A DNA stretch of 64,000 bases from Anadara kagoshimensis (Eukaryota > Mollusca > Bivalvia > Arcoida > Arcidae): NCBI GenBank assembly GCA_021292105.1, contig CM037857.1:34604680-34668679 (forward strand), in the 5' to 3' direction. Each line of letters opens with the position of its first letter. Within the stretch, counting starts at the first letter, position 1. The position numbers and the translations under genes are program-made. The notes below the pieces were generated by a model. That model saw only the letters and a program-made list of their open reading frames with translations. It was not told the origin of the DNA and searched no databases. Shown here piece after piece: positions 1 to 40,400 of this stretch.

Positions 1-13
1 TGCATGTAGTTTT

Positions 14-253
14 AAAAACTACCTTCTGCTTTCAAGACTAAGAAAATTAATGTTCTGGAACAGAGCAAGCTGTATTATGATGTCCTTAAAATAAGTATCA
101 TGATTGAAAAGATCTTTAGACTGTGACCAAATCTGAAATTCTTTTGGAAAAGACAACTAGATTTTATTGCTAGTGTATAACTGTTTTGAAAAATATTAAT
201 GGTCAAATTGGGAATTTTTGTCATTTTCCTGAAGGGGGATCTACTTTTATCTA
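14..253 (-). repeat. Dispersed ~240-bp repeat, family A
   Basis: Begins near aaaactaccttctgc and ends near a diverged form of ccctagggaaactacctt. Copies occur at about 19786-20025 and 42205-42360 (opposite strand to this one) and 53625-53850 (same strand), plus a fragment near 2440-2490. The ends carry short inverted matches (aactacctt / aaggtagtt), suggesting a MITE. No coding capacity. Confidence 0.65.
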
Positions 254-516
254 ACATTAGACTAGTTTTTCTGTCCGATTTGACATAATACAAGTTTTAT
301 CGAACACGCATGATACAGAATCTTGTATCACCACACTGTGGTGATACAACATTGGTGGTAAAGTACATGTGCACTTTTAGTCAGATTTCTGATTGTGACG
401 TCATTTGGGAATCTCAGACTCATCAAAAGTAAATAATGACATCATTACTACAGAACATATGGCATAACATAGTTCAGTATTTTTCTGTGATAAAATATGA
501 TTTTTTTTTATATAGT

Positions 517-1640
517 GTGTATACCCTCCACTTAAAAAGTGGGGGGTATTGAGTGATAGAGGTGTCCGTCCGTCCTTCCATTACACCTTAGGGTATCCTC
601 GTGTGTCCTAAGTTCGTGGTACTAATAGTTTGTGTCAAAAATTTAATGGGCAATCCTCAGCAAACAATAACGATTTGAGTCTTACTTCAAATTTCTTGTC
701 AAATCAGTTTCAAAATCAGAAATAACCTCGGTTATTTTCGTTACATACCGGTAAACATCGTTTGTAAACAATAACCTCAGATTATATGCTCTTTTGAAGA
801 ATGTGTGGAAAGTTCGTGGGAGGTCTCCCGGATCACGGATTTTACGTGATCAATTTCTAAAAACCTGATTTTTTCTAAAAGAAATATTTAAGTAGTCTAG
901 TTTAGATTTACAATAGAATTTGTTAAAAAATAAAATTTATAAAAAGAAAAAACGACCATACACTTCCGGTATGACATGAGCAATTGACCTCGTTTTTACA
1001 CCCGTTTTTACATCATATTATATAGTGAAAAATGCATAATATTTTACTGAAAATGGCGTAAGTGTCACACGTTTTTGATTTTATTACAAACTATATTTAT
1101 CTGGTACTAAATGTTTCAAACCAGGATCGAATAAATAAGTCAGAGACTCTATTTACAGACGACATAGTTTACATCTTGATTTATTTTACATGTGACGAAA
1201 AAATAATGAGATAGTTTAAGAATAATTTGGGAATAGTAAAATTTCTCTAAAAATTAAAATTTCCGATATTTTTACATATTTTCGTAATTTTTAAACATAT
1301 TTTAATTTTTTTCTAACAAAAATGGAAAGTTGAACACTTATGGCGCCTTTTTGACATTGAACATGTGCAGTGATGTGCTTCTTATGATTGATATCCGGTG
1401 TAAACAAAATGCCACCAACTTGACGCTACCACGAAGTTAGAACACTTGAGGATACCTATCTCTTATTCACAACTGCTCCTAAACCCTTCAATGGATTTTC
1501 ATGAAACTTTTACACAATCTTTGTGATATAATGTAGATGTGCACCTCCTATTTAAAAATTTTATCCGATGGATTTTTTTTATGTGGGGGGGAGCGGGGGT
1601 ATTTTTTGTGAGCTTGTGGATCACAGTTTTTCTAGTTTTT
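517..1640. repeat. Interspersed element-like region with terminal hairpin
   Basis: Starts with a hairpin (ccactt...aagtgg) and a gtccgtccgtcc stretch typical of mollusc interspersed elements. An inverted pair, gggtatcctcg near 593 and cgaggatacc-like cttgaggatacc near 1446, brackets most of it, and it ends in a G-rich tract near 1585-1610. No ORF of note. Boundaries are uncertain. Confidence 0.4.
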
Positions 1641-1684
1641 TATTAGTTTGAATAACCTAGTTCAAAATGTTAGATAAAAATATC

Positions 1685-1824
1685 ATACACAGTGTGTATG
1701 TACAATCCTTTGTATCAGATCTCGTCCTTTTTTAGTAGCTGAATCACTTCTCGTGACTCGTAGTGATACGCTTCTAAAAAAAGGACTCAACCTGATACAG
1801 AGGTTGTACATACACACTGTGTAT
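1685..1824. repeat. 140-bp foldback (long inverted repeat)
   Basis: The outer arms ATACACAGTGTGTATGTACA and its complement at 1805-1824 pair over about 20 bp. Inner arms continue with CTGATACA/TGTATCAG and a GTCCTTTTTTAG / CTAAAAAAAGGAC pair around a short loop. Likely a MITE or foldback element lying in the 3' intron of GOT1. Confidence 0.75.
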
Positions 1825-2214
1825 AAAATATGTATGTATTAGGTAGTTATTTTAAGTACATGTAGTAAATGTAAATATAATTGTTTAGATCAGACCCAGC
1901 TGTGTATGTACCATGTTATGTACCATCTGATGATATCTGTTACAACTGAAAAGGTTTAATTGAATTTCTATGGTACTGTTGCTTTACATTGGAGTAAAAT
2001 TACTGTTTCCTGTTGAGAAATACAATTAAACTTTCCAATATTGACAATTAAAATTCCTAAAACACTTGTGGGGTGATTCACTAGCAAACTGAACCTTCTT
2101 GTTCTAACCCACAAATTTTTAGATATTGTCACAATATAACATCTATACAAGTATCCTAGCTGTTGCCACTATAATAACGTAAAATAAAAGGCAGGGTCCC
2201 TATGTGGGCAACAT

Positions 2215-2400
2215 TTTTAACGTAAATTCTAGTTACAATGAAAAATTTCCCTTTCCCCTATGCCAGGAATTAAACCCAGGTGGCCCATTTGTAAAGAAAG
2301 CGCTCTACCGTTTTGCCTAAGAGGTACCCTATAGGTGAGACAGTAGTAACATCTCTCTAATCCTGCAGATAATACATACTTTACCATGTAGCTCTATCGC
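2215..2400 (-). repeat. tRNA-derived SINE, family D
   Basis: On the minus strand a tRNA-like head has an A-box region TTAGGCAAAACGGTAGAGCG and a B-box-like GGGTTTAATTCC. A second copy with the same flanking text (gtgagacagtagtaa, acatact..accatgtagc) lies at 54590-54795. Diverged, so not a functional tRNA. Confidence 0.65.
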
Positions 2401-2931
2401 TACAGTTTGTCATAATGTAGTTTGTTATATTTCAGAGCTTCAATATTCCCAATCTTAAAGGCAAAAAGAAGTTTTAATTACCGGTATATAAAATCAAAGT
2501 ACTGAAAGTACTGAAAGCAGACGGCTCATTGATTGCAAAGAACCTTATCACTGAAAAGAAATGATTGGTAATTGTGTATTCAATCCATTTTATTTAATAT
2601 TGAACTGATTGGAAAATTAACATACACACAAAAAATAAATATATATATATTGTTTAACATCCTTGGGACAGTAAGGAAACAAAACTTTCAAGAGAGTCAA
2701 AATCCCTGGGTTTGAATTTCTAGTCAATACAGTGGAGAAGAAATGTCAATTAACGCCTTGCTATAAAAAATTCATATACTTTAAACAATTCAGTTTACAA
2801 TACATCCAATTCCTCACATGCATTGTCTTATGTCGTCTGTCATTTTAATTAAATTTAAGTAACAAAGAAATCTGGTTTTGGTTCTAATGCAAACGATCTA
2901 GACTTCAATTTTCTGGTCTGATTTTTATTAA

Positions 2932-3866
2932 CATCATCACAAATTCTCATGCCACATCACCATCACCATGAATCATCATTATCAGCTGCAGCAACAGTAG
3001 AACTCATTTCACCACCACTACCACCAGTCATCATAAATCTCCTTGCTGCATCATTAACTGGTTTCATCATCATCCTGTCTTATCATCATCATCATGTCAC
3101 ATAATAATCATCATCATCATCATCATGTCACATCATAATGAACATTGTGACATTGCCATAATCATCATCAGATGTCATCACCAGCATCATTGTCACCTTC
3201 ATCACCATCATCATCATAACTTATCATGTCACATCATCAACATTGTGAAGTTATCCTCCTCATCATCATCACTCCTCATATCACAACATCATCATCACAA
3301 CTCTTCATATCATATCATCACCATCAACATTGTGACATCATCATCATCATCATGAATTATCACCATCATCATAATCATCAGGAGCAGATGTTATCACCAC
3401 CATCATTAACATCTTCATCATCGCCATTATCATCATCAGCAGCAGCAGCAGTAGAACATGTGTCACATTATTTACGTGGTTACTTCATCATCATCATCAT
3501 CATCATGGGCAGGAACAGAACTCATGTCACCATAATCATCATCATAATCATCATCATCATCATAGCTTATGTCACATCGTCATCATCATCATCATTGGCA
3601 GTAGCAGAACTTAATGTCATCACCTCCACCATTGTCATCATCTTCATCATAATCATCATGATCGGCATCAACTGAACTAGTGTCACAACCACCATCATCA
3701 TCAACATCATCATCATAGCTTCTAATGTCTTATCATCATCTGACATCATGGTGACATCATCAGCATCATCGTCACCATCATCATCATCAGCAGAACTGAA
3801 TGTCAGCTCTATTATCATTATTTTCATCAGATCATCATGCCACATCATCATCAAGTGTCATCATCA
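2932..3866. repeat. Degenerate CAT/ATC trinucleotide tract
   Basis: About 930 bp rich in catcatcat, caccatcat and related triplets, broken by recurring words such as atgtcacatcat and cagcagcagaac. It produces His/Ser/Ile-rich and Met/Asp-rich open frames on both strands that are composition artefacts. The recurring longer words suggest a minisatellite built from the microsatellite. Confidence 0.9.
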
Positions 3867-5638
3867 CATAAAAAACCTTCACCATGACCAGCTACTTCCC
3901 TTTATTTGCATTTGACACATAAACTTGTTTTCCTGTCCAATGTTTAAGTCATTTATTTAATTCACTATATTCACAATTAATTTGAAGAAAAAAATAAAAC
4001 AAAATTTAAAACAATAAATCTTTGTTTTAGTGTAAATTTAAATGTAGTTAAAGTTATTGTGGAATTCATATCAATTGACCAAGTGAGCTTCAAAAGCCTG
4101 AATTGCTATAAACAATTCTGACACATCCTATCGCCCCTAAGCTAACAATTTGCATCTCCCAATAACAGAAGTTGTCCAGGTAACTGTCTTTCAGAAGTTT
4201 GTTGACAAGAATGGTGTACAAAAGGGGGCAATATTTCTTAATATGATTAATTGATAATGAAATTTATTATTATTTGGATAACTGAAATGTCCAACATTAT
4301 CCTCTGCTGCAATAAAATTACTTTGAATTTAAATATTATTAGGTGGTTGGATAATTTTATTTTACTGATTTTAAATGTCCAGGTAATTTACTCCCGCTGT
4401 GGGCCCCACTAAAAGGTGAATAAAGTCAATACGTCTGAAGAACCAGACACTGTTCTATTTATAGTTGACAAAGTGTGTAAAAGTGTTGTTATTTATTCAG
4501 AGTGAGAATTTTATTAACATCAGGTTCTAATTCACGGATTAATTATTATTATCAAGTGACCACCGGGATTTTTAAGGTAAGAATACCACAATCTCGGACT
4601 TTCCATTTTGTCCGTGCAAGTTTATCATGACACACGTGGATTAAAACTATTTATGGATTGAAACTGTTTTTACACTTATTCAATAATTTTTGTGTTCCCG
4701 AGGATGGCATTTAAAAGTGACTGCATGTTGTCGACACAAGTGGTCGCTATATAAAATTTGCATTCAGAATGAACTGTAATTTACACTACAATATGATGAA
4801 GTTTCATTTTTATTCACTTTAACATGGCGTTATGAACGATTAATGCTGATACACGCTAATTTTGCTTCTCGTAAAGTGGTGAAAATTTTGTCCTGAATTT
4901 TCACACAATATCCCCGATTTTCCCGGATAAATTTTAAACTGAAATCCCGATTATGATGCTCAACTCGGCCGTAATTTTCAATTGATGTAAAAGGGGAAAA
5001 AACAAGAAACAACAGTTACATTTAAAGATCGCCGATGTAAAAATTACGGGCTAGTTTAACCATCCTACGATCTTCTAGATCTACTCAATATTTTATAAAC
5101 GGACGACGTGAAATTAATTTTATTTAGCCTAACCACAAAAAAATTATTTTTATTTGTTACATTTATATGCTTCAGTAGCCAAAATATCGTTTGAAAGTGT
5201 CATTTTAATTTAACGTGAAATCTAATTTAATCTGAAAGTGAATGTTCCGCCCACTGACCAATCAAATCCATTGCCTAATTATATATGCATGTACAATGGG
5301 AATTCCCGGAACTTTGCGTCCTGTGATGTCTTTTATAATAATTGATTGTAAGACCTTAAAATTATTATTTATTTAAAAATGGTAGATGTATTTCAAAGAT
5401 TCTATATGGAATTTACGTTATTATTATTTTTTTTTATTTTACCGAGTATCACGAACGTTAGTGTCGATGTCTTTCTGTGAAGTACAGTGCCGTGTGCAAA
5501 CTTATGCACATTTTTGCCGATAGTGGAATATATGGCGCTGATGTTTTTCTTCCGGTCAAATCTTCCTGATCGCAATAAAGCTGACGCTGTTAGCGTCTGC
5601 TTTAAAAAAACAAAATTGCTGACATAACACATACATAC
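3867..5638. other. GOT1 intron sequence without recognised features
   Basis: AT-rich sequence downstream of exon 7 of GOT1. Both strands were read for the missing C-terminal exons (a GRINxSG-type motif); none was found. A short minus-strand open frame at 5402-5641 does not resemble the family. Nothing else recognised. Confidence 0.5.
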
Positions 5639-34219
<28,581 letters not shown>

Positions 34220-34782
34220 GATGAGATACAAGCTATAGATTTAAACAGTCAAAATTTGGCTTTTTAAAGTCAGGTGTAGCAATAGACATAAATTGGGCAT
34301 TTAAGCTCACTTGTCACCGGCCATGTTAGCATGTCCTCAATTTTGTTTGTAAAACAATTATTTGACCGAGATAACATGTACCTCATATAGTGACGGGTGA
34401 ATGATATTATCTACCCACTTATAGAGTAGGTAGGCGAATGTAAGGACGTGATGGCATACTTCGGTCATCTCCAGTCAATAAAAAATAAATGGAAAACAAC
34501 TGGAAAGTTAATTGATAATCGCCTTCTTTAAATGAGTGAAAGTTAGACAAATCACATTTAGGTCCACTTGGTTGAACCCGCGACGACTTTTTGTAATTGT
34601 ATACCCAGATACCGTTGTAAATATCGCTGAGCTAGTGACTGATGTCCCGCACCGCCAATGTGTAACAAATGGAATGTTATCTCGCCAGTTATCTTATTCT
34701 GTAAATATTAGTATGTGTTACTGCTGAACTCAACACAGAGATAATGAAAAAAATTGGAAAAGTTATGTTTAGTTTTAAAAGT

Positions 34783-35092
34783 GATTAAATGGGGTTTTAC
34801 GACACACTGTCCCAGTCGAGAATATTTCACTTAACATATCGAGACGTCACCTGCTATAGGTGAAATGACAATATGTAGTGAGAACTGTTTAGCGTGACCT
34901 TGATGTCATTCGGAAGAGACCTTAAAACTGATGACCCAATGTAACAATAGGCATGACTTTTACTGTAAACGCTTGGCGAAAGAACAGTCACTTAATTCTT
35001 ACTAGTTTTCAAGTCTTGGTCGTCAAACCCGAAGTTCGAACACTCCCCGACATACGAAGCGAACACTCTATCAACTGAACTAGCGTACGTGG
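34783..35092 (-). repeat. Full-length tRNA-derived SINE, family E
   Basis: On the minus strand the head has TAGTTCAGTTGATAGAGTGT (A box) and GTGTTCGAACTTC (B box). The body matches 16438-16735 (cgccaagcg, ggtctcttccgaatg, caatttaa-type segments). The end has gaatattct-cgactgggac and an aaaccccattta tail. Confidence 0.75.
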
Positions 35093-36944
35093 TCCTTAGT
35101 TATAACAACTTGAAACTGATAAAGCTCAGAAATTACTTGTTACTACATAATTCTTCAAATAGTTTCATGAACCACCATAATTCCGCATACATTCACTTTA
35201 AAAAATTCCTCCGGTATTTCGTATTTTTCGAACGAGATTTCAGCGAAACTGGGACATCAGAAAAGTAATCAGACCTAAAGAATACCCAAGGCAATGGCGT
35301 TATTTGCACCGTCTCATTTATACTTGCCCCGTTTTTCACATTGGTTCTTTGTCTAGATTTTTCTCATTTCACTCTGAAAAAAGACGATACATGTATTTTC
35401 AGTCATTTTGTATGCACTTATGAGTTAAAGGTATCACTTTGAAGAGGACTTCAAGTTTGACATAGATCTGTATTTTGATAATCTTAGTTAATGAGTGATT
35501 ATGAAACTTAAATAATAAGTAATAAAGACTCACGCTATATATAATCTTTGGTCAGGTGAGCTAAAGATCCAAGCGTACTGAGCACATGGCAATGTTACCA
35601 ATATACTACATACATTTTCAAATGCACATGTCCAACGTGTACTTATATTATTACCTTAAATCAATCACCGTTTGTATGTAAAACTTGTGATTGATGGGTG
35701 AAATTGGGTGCATCAGTATTTTATGATACATCTAAATTTAAACTGGGTTATATCATCAGTATCTGATGACTTTTTGTCGACGAGTCCAAAAACGTAAAAA
35801 CCTATGCTTGCGCAATTACTGGGACTTTACTTTTATTGTAGCCGAGTTAAAAGAATGTGTGTTCTATCATCGGATAAGAATACGAACCACAGCCGAGTCT
35901 CACGTTTCTGGGTGGTACTATTTGTTTTGCATGGCCGTATCCTATAGCTATATAGCAGCTGGGATTGAATTTGACTAGGTGTTTTGACCAGAATTTGTTG
36001 AGATTGGATTTAATAGCATTGACAGAGGGAGTACTTTACAACAGAGTTAGTTAACTTGTGTTTCTATGACTCTAATACAACTGAATACTTCACTGGGAGG
36101 TTTAGTTCTGTGCATTTTTTGAGAAGTTTCATGTTGTTTCTTCTTGTTCGTGATGACTGGTGGTTCGCCAGCTGTTCGCTGACGCTATGTTAACATTTTT
36201 GTTAATATCTATTTCATCAACTGATATCAGTGGATATCAGGATTATATATACTTGGATCATGTCTGTTCTTCATCGCCTAGACAGTCAAGTGGCTATAAT
36301 GATGGCACTATGTATTATTTGGGTCCAACTAAGACTGGCTATAAGTTATGAAGTAGTTTTGCCAGTAAACATTGTCTTTCCGATTGTACTCTGTCTCGGA
36401 TGTTAACTAGCGTGGTGTAGTAGTTTAGGTATAGCCATTTTATTGGAGTTCTTCAAGTTATCTGCCATGACAAAGTTGTCATTGAAGCACTTGTATCCAC
36501 CTTTTATCCACGATACTATATGACACTAAGTACTACCATAGATAGATAATTCAAAAGTATAAACCGTAATGATTGATCAATAGTGGATAATTTGGTCAGT
36601 AACACTGATTGACCATTGACGTGACAGCCGACTGATTGATTAGTCGCTGGTAAAGACTACTGTCAACTTGTCCAACACGGAAATAAATCAGGTTACTGTG
36701 ATATATACCTATGTAATCTTACACCGGCCGCCAGCCCGCGACAGAATGACCCGTTTGTATTTAGTGATCATTTTCATGATTAGCAGGTTCTACTTGTCAT
36801 TTAACGGTTTAATTTTTCTCTTTCTATATTATGTTTTATGTGTAAGACTTGAGTCATTTATTTATTTATTTATTTTTTAAAAAAAATAAACATTTATTTA
36901 TTTCTTTATGATCAATCAAATAACCCCAATTTTTTTATTTTTAT

Positions 36945-36962
36945 AAATAAATAATAAACAAA

Positions 36963-37001
<39 letters not shown>

Positions 37002-37003
37002 AT
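36945..37003 (+). repeat. (AAAT)n microsatellite
   Basis: About 14 uninterrupted aaat units, preceded by inverse ttta/ttat repeats at 36856-36935, so the tract can fold on itself. Confidence 0.95.
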
Positions 37004-37443
37004 CATGGAAAGAAATCCCGGCGACCATCTGACCATAGGCTGAGAATCACAAACACACCCAACAAATAACTGAATAACGGGCAACATTAAAATCTAAATT
37101 AAAAAATATATTTTTCAGCATATACTTTTAATCAAATGAAAGTTGCAGACTGATTGATCTCTGTTCATCAAAAATAACTGTAATCTGTAAAGTAGAAAAA
37201 TATATCTACTTTGTTATCTACAATATTTTTATATTTTTAAGGTACACAACTGTTTCATTTATCATGGTCAATAAAATGGTGATTCCATGGCTATTTTTAG
37301 ACATATCACGTGATATCGTCAATCGGTTTGTGTCGGCAGAGTTGTCTTTTTGAAGACTTCGGAAATCCATAAACATCTTTGTTTTCCTAGGGGGTTGGGA
37401 CATTTAAACTTAATCGGATAATCTAGGATATTGGATAAACAAG

Positions 37444-37475
37444 ATGTGGAAAATCAAAGAGTTAACAGACACAGT
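37444..37475 (+). CDS. CLINT1: CLINT1 exon 1
   Basis: A short first coding exon, MWKIKELTDT plus two bases, donor GTAAGT. Human CLINT1 has MWK(V/I)REL at the same place, preceded by a few extra residues. The ENTH helix 0 lies here. The ATG is the first one matching the family; the 5' UTR and promoter upstream cannot be delimited. Confidence 0.85.
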
Positions 37476-40400
37476 GTAAGTGAAAATTTCGATATTTTAT
37501 CAACTGTCAAAATTCACAACTGAACGGATGTTGTATATTTTACCTTGACCTTGTGGTATGTTACACGTAGTAACTGATTTCCGCTTTACAAAAATTAGAT
37601 AAAAATTATTCCTGGTGCCAATTTTTATTAAAACCAATAATAAACTTTATTAAAAAGAGAAATTGCTATGAAATTGGATATTCCTTGTGAATTTGACTTG
37701 TGTGGTTGGTTTAAAAAGATGCGGTGGAAACACTGGCCTATGCCATGGGTGGGAGGGGCAAACTGACGCCGGCAGGGACCTGCTGATACCGTGTAAATAA
37801 ATTTTCCACAAAACAGACCAAGGATGTGCATTTACTACACGACATCACCAAAAAATAAGACTATATACCTTACCAAAACCACCCTTAAAACTAGTTTAGG
37901 GGTTTTGTTTTGACAAGGTGGGAAGGGGGGGGGGTAATAGATGCAGCTCCTTGTGTATGGCTACTGTCTGTATAGGCCTATAGTAATACAAATGAGGAAC
38001 AAGTTCTTGTGGTTATTGTGTGACTTGGAATATAGTTTACATAGTCGATCAAGGCTGTGTATTATACAATATGTGTAGCCTGAGAGTGTCTGCCTTGGTG
38101 TTTTATGATGTAGATCTAAACTGTTACTGTTAGTGTTAAGTATGCCATACGCAGAGCTGCGAACTGACTCGCAACCCGTGGGTCCAACCCGAAGTTACAC
38201 ATGAATTATCGCTGACCCGCCATGACAGGGACTGACCCGCAAATTACCATACAGTTTCAGTATTTTCAGTGTTTATTTATAACCACTCAAATCCACATGT
38301 TATTGCGGCGAATTTGAGTTATAACATGGATGGACTTGGGATGTAATCAGGATTAATTTTGTGATGGTAGCGGGTGAAAAATCACAGCACACATATACTG
38401 TATCTATTTCTCTGCGAAATTACACCACAATGCACCATTTTTAAACTACGGTAATTTTCATTTTTTTCGGAGTTGGTGCAACTCACTTGGCAGTGCCCAA
38501 TGCACCTTATTTGGTTGGATCTCAGTCGGACCAGCAATTACACAAAATAGGGTTGGCAGCTCTGCATCATCAAGAAATATCTGCAGGTGTCATTCTCGAA
38601 GTCAACAAATACATTTACGGTACTGTGTCACTGCTGAATACCCATGTCATGGAAGGCATTGCACATTGCCCCGAGCATGCTGCCATAGCAATAATTTCTG
38701 CCACTTCACCTTTAGCTGGTGATGTCTCAATATAAATGAAATATTCTTGACTTGGAGTTGGACATTAAATCCCATTCAATCATTCAATATACATTTAACA
38801 TATACAATGACCACACCTGTTTCACATACATATATATATGTGGCACTGTCATGTCTTAAATAATAATTCTGAAACGTTGCATTTATAGTGTTTAGAAACA
38901 TTTACCACACTCTGGTCGTGTGTTGTTTCATGAACACATAAATCATAATTTTGTGTTCTTCAATCAATTGCTAAAATAGATTAGTATACAATACTTGTAA
39001 ATCAAGTTAAATCTGTAAATGTTATTGGCTTAAATTTGAATATCATCTGATCATAATTTTATTTTTTTAGCACCAATGTGGTGATGAACTATTCAGAAGT
39101 GGAGAAAAAGGTCAGAGAAGCCACCAACGATGAAGCATGGGGACCACACGGTACTCTGATGCAGGAAATAGCTAAATACACATTTACCTATGAACATTTT
39201 CCTGAAGTGATGGGTATGCTGTGGAAAAGAATGTTGCATGATAATAAGAAGAACTGGAGAAGAGTTTACAAAGTTAGTAGTCTTTTAAAATGATTGTTAG
39301 TTATTGAAATACTTTCTTCACAGACAATATGGTAGATCTTGACCACTAGAGATAGTATATCTTAGGGGTTAAACCTGATGATTTCAGACATGGGTACATT
39401 AAGTGAAATCTCTAACCAGCCCTAGGCTTTTCTTTTGCCAAGACAAAGAATTTACAAATTACATATGAACTGAAAGTTGCTAGTAGGGATGGGATGAATC
39501 AGGATTTATTTATGATTTCTCCACATCAAGTATTATATTTTTTGATGGACATACTTGAAAATTGCTACACAATACAATGCACACAGATAGATACTTTCTC
39601 ATAATCTCATTTAAACATAAGGTTAAAAAAAATAAAATCATTAATTAAAGTATAACAAAGCAAGAATAACAGAGAAAAAGTGTACATGTATCTATGTTGA
39701 CAGATGTCGGTAACCAACTATGTTGACTTATCAATGTCAATAGACTCATTTGACGGTTTACTGAATTAACGTAAAATTTGCAAGTAGGTGAACTGTTTCA
39801 TTTCCACTGAGTTAAATGCAATGGGTAGATATATTCAAATTAACGACTAGAATTAAACACTAACTTGATGTCTGTCATCCCAACAGAAAAAAAAGATATT
39901 TCAATACATATAACATTCATTGCAAAAAAAATGTCGATAACCTTGCCGTTTTATTTGTGCATGATCTTTGCTGTTGTGTGTATGAAGATCATTTCATGAA
40001 AAATTCATTAATTATTGTTGAAAAAAAATTTTTTAGCAATACATTGAAATGTAAAAGTTATATATGTATATGAATTGGCATTTTATAAATATTGTGTTTG
40101 ATGCTGAATAGCATACCGGGTATGGAGAAATAATTCAAATTGACTAAATGTACTATATTTTAACTGTTAGCAGGGGTTCAAAATTATGTTTTGTAATGGA
40201 AGGTCCAGGACCTTTTGCCTTTATTTTTGGCAGGTCCCACATAAACTTTTGAAAGTCCAATATCAACATTGAAAGATCCATGTGCAATTATGTAATTATA
40301 TTGAAAAAGTAGAATTATTCTCGTAAAAATGGCAGGTTCAGCGGACTTTTACAATTTAAATACATTGTATTAATGGTCCCAAGGTAAAATCAATAGGTCT

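Larger units (their letters stand above)
34220..37443. other. Intergenic region between divergent GOT1 and CLINT1
   Basis: 3.2 kb between GOT1 exon 1c and CLINT1 exon 1. Apart from a SINE (34783-35092), an aggtgagctaa remnant at about 35550-35566 and an (AAAT)n tract, no gene or CpG-rich promoter block stands out. Small open frames at 35766, 36160 and 36668 show no family resemblance. Confidence 0.6.

Noticed and set aside
3125-3854. His/Ser-rich and Met/Asp-rich open frames on both strands
   Set aside because: Products of the CAT/ATC trinucleotide tract; no conserved sequence and overlapping frames on both strands.
38487-38735. 82-codon plus-strand frame in CLINT1 intron 1
   Set aside because: It overlaps a family E SINE, and skipping straight from exon 1 to exon 2 gives the correct ENTH sequence.
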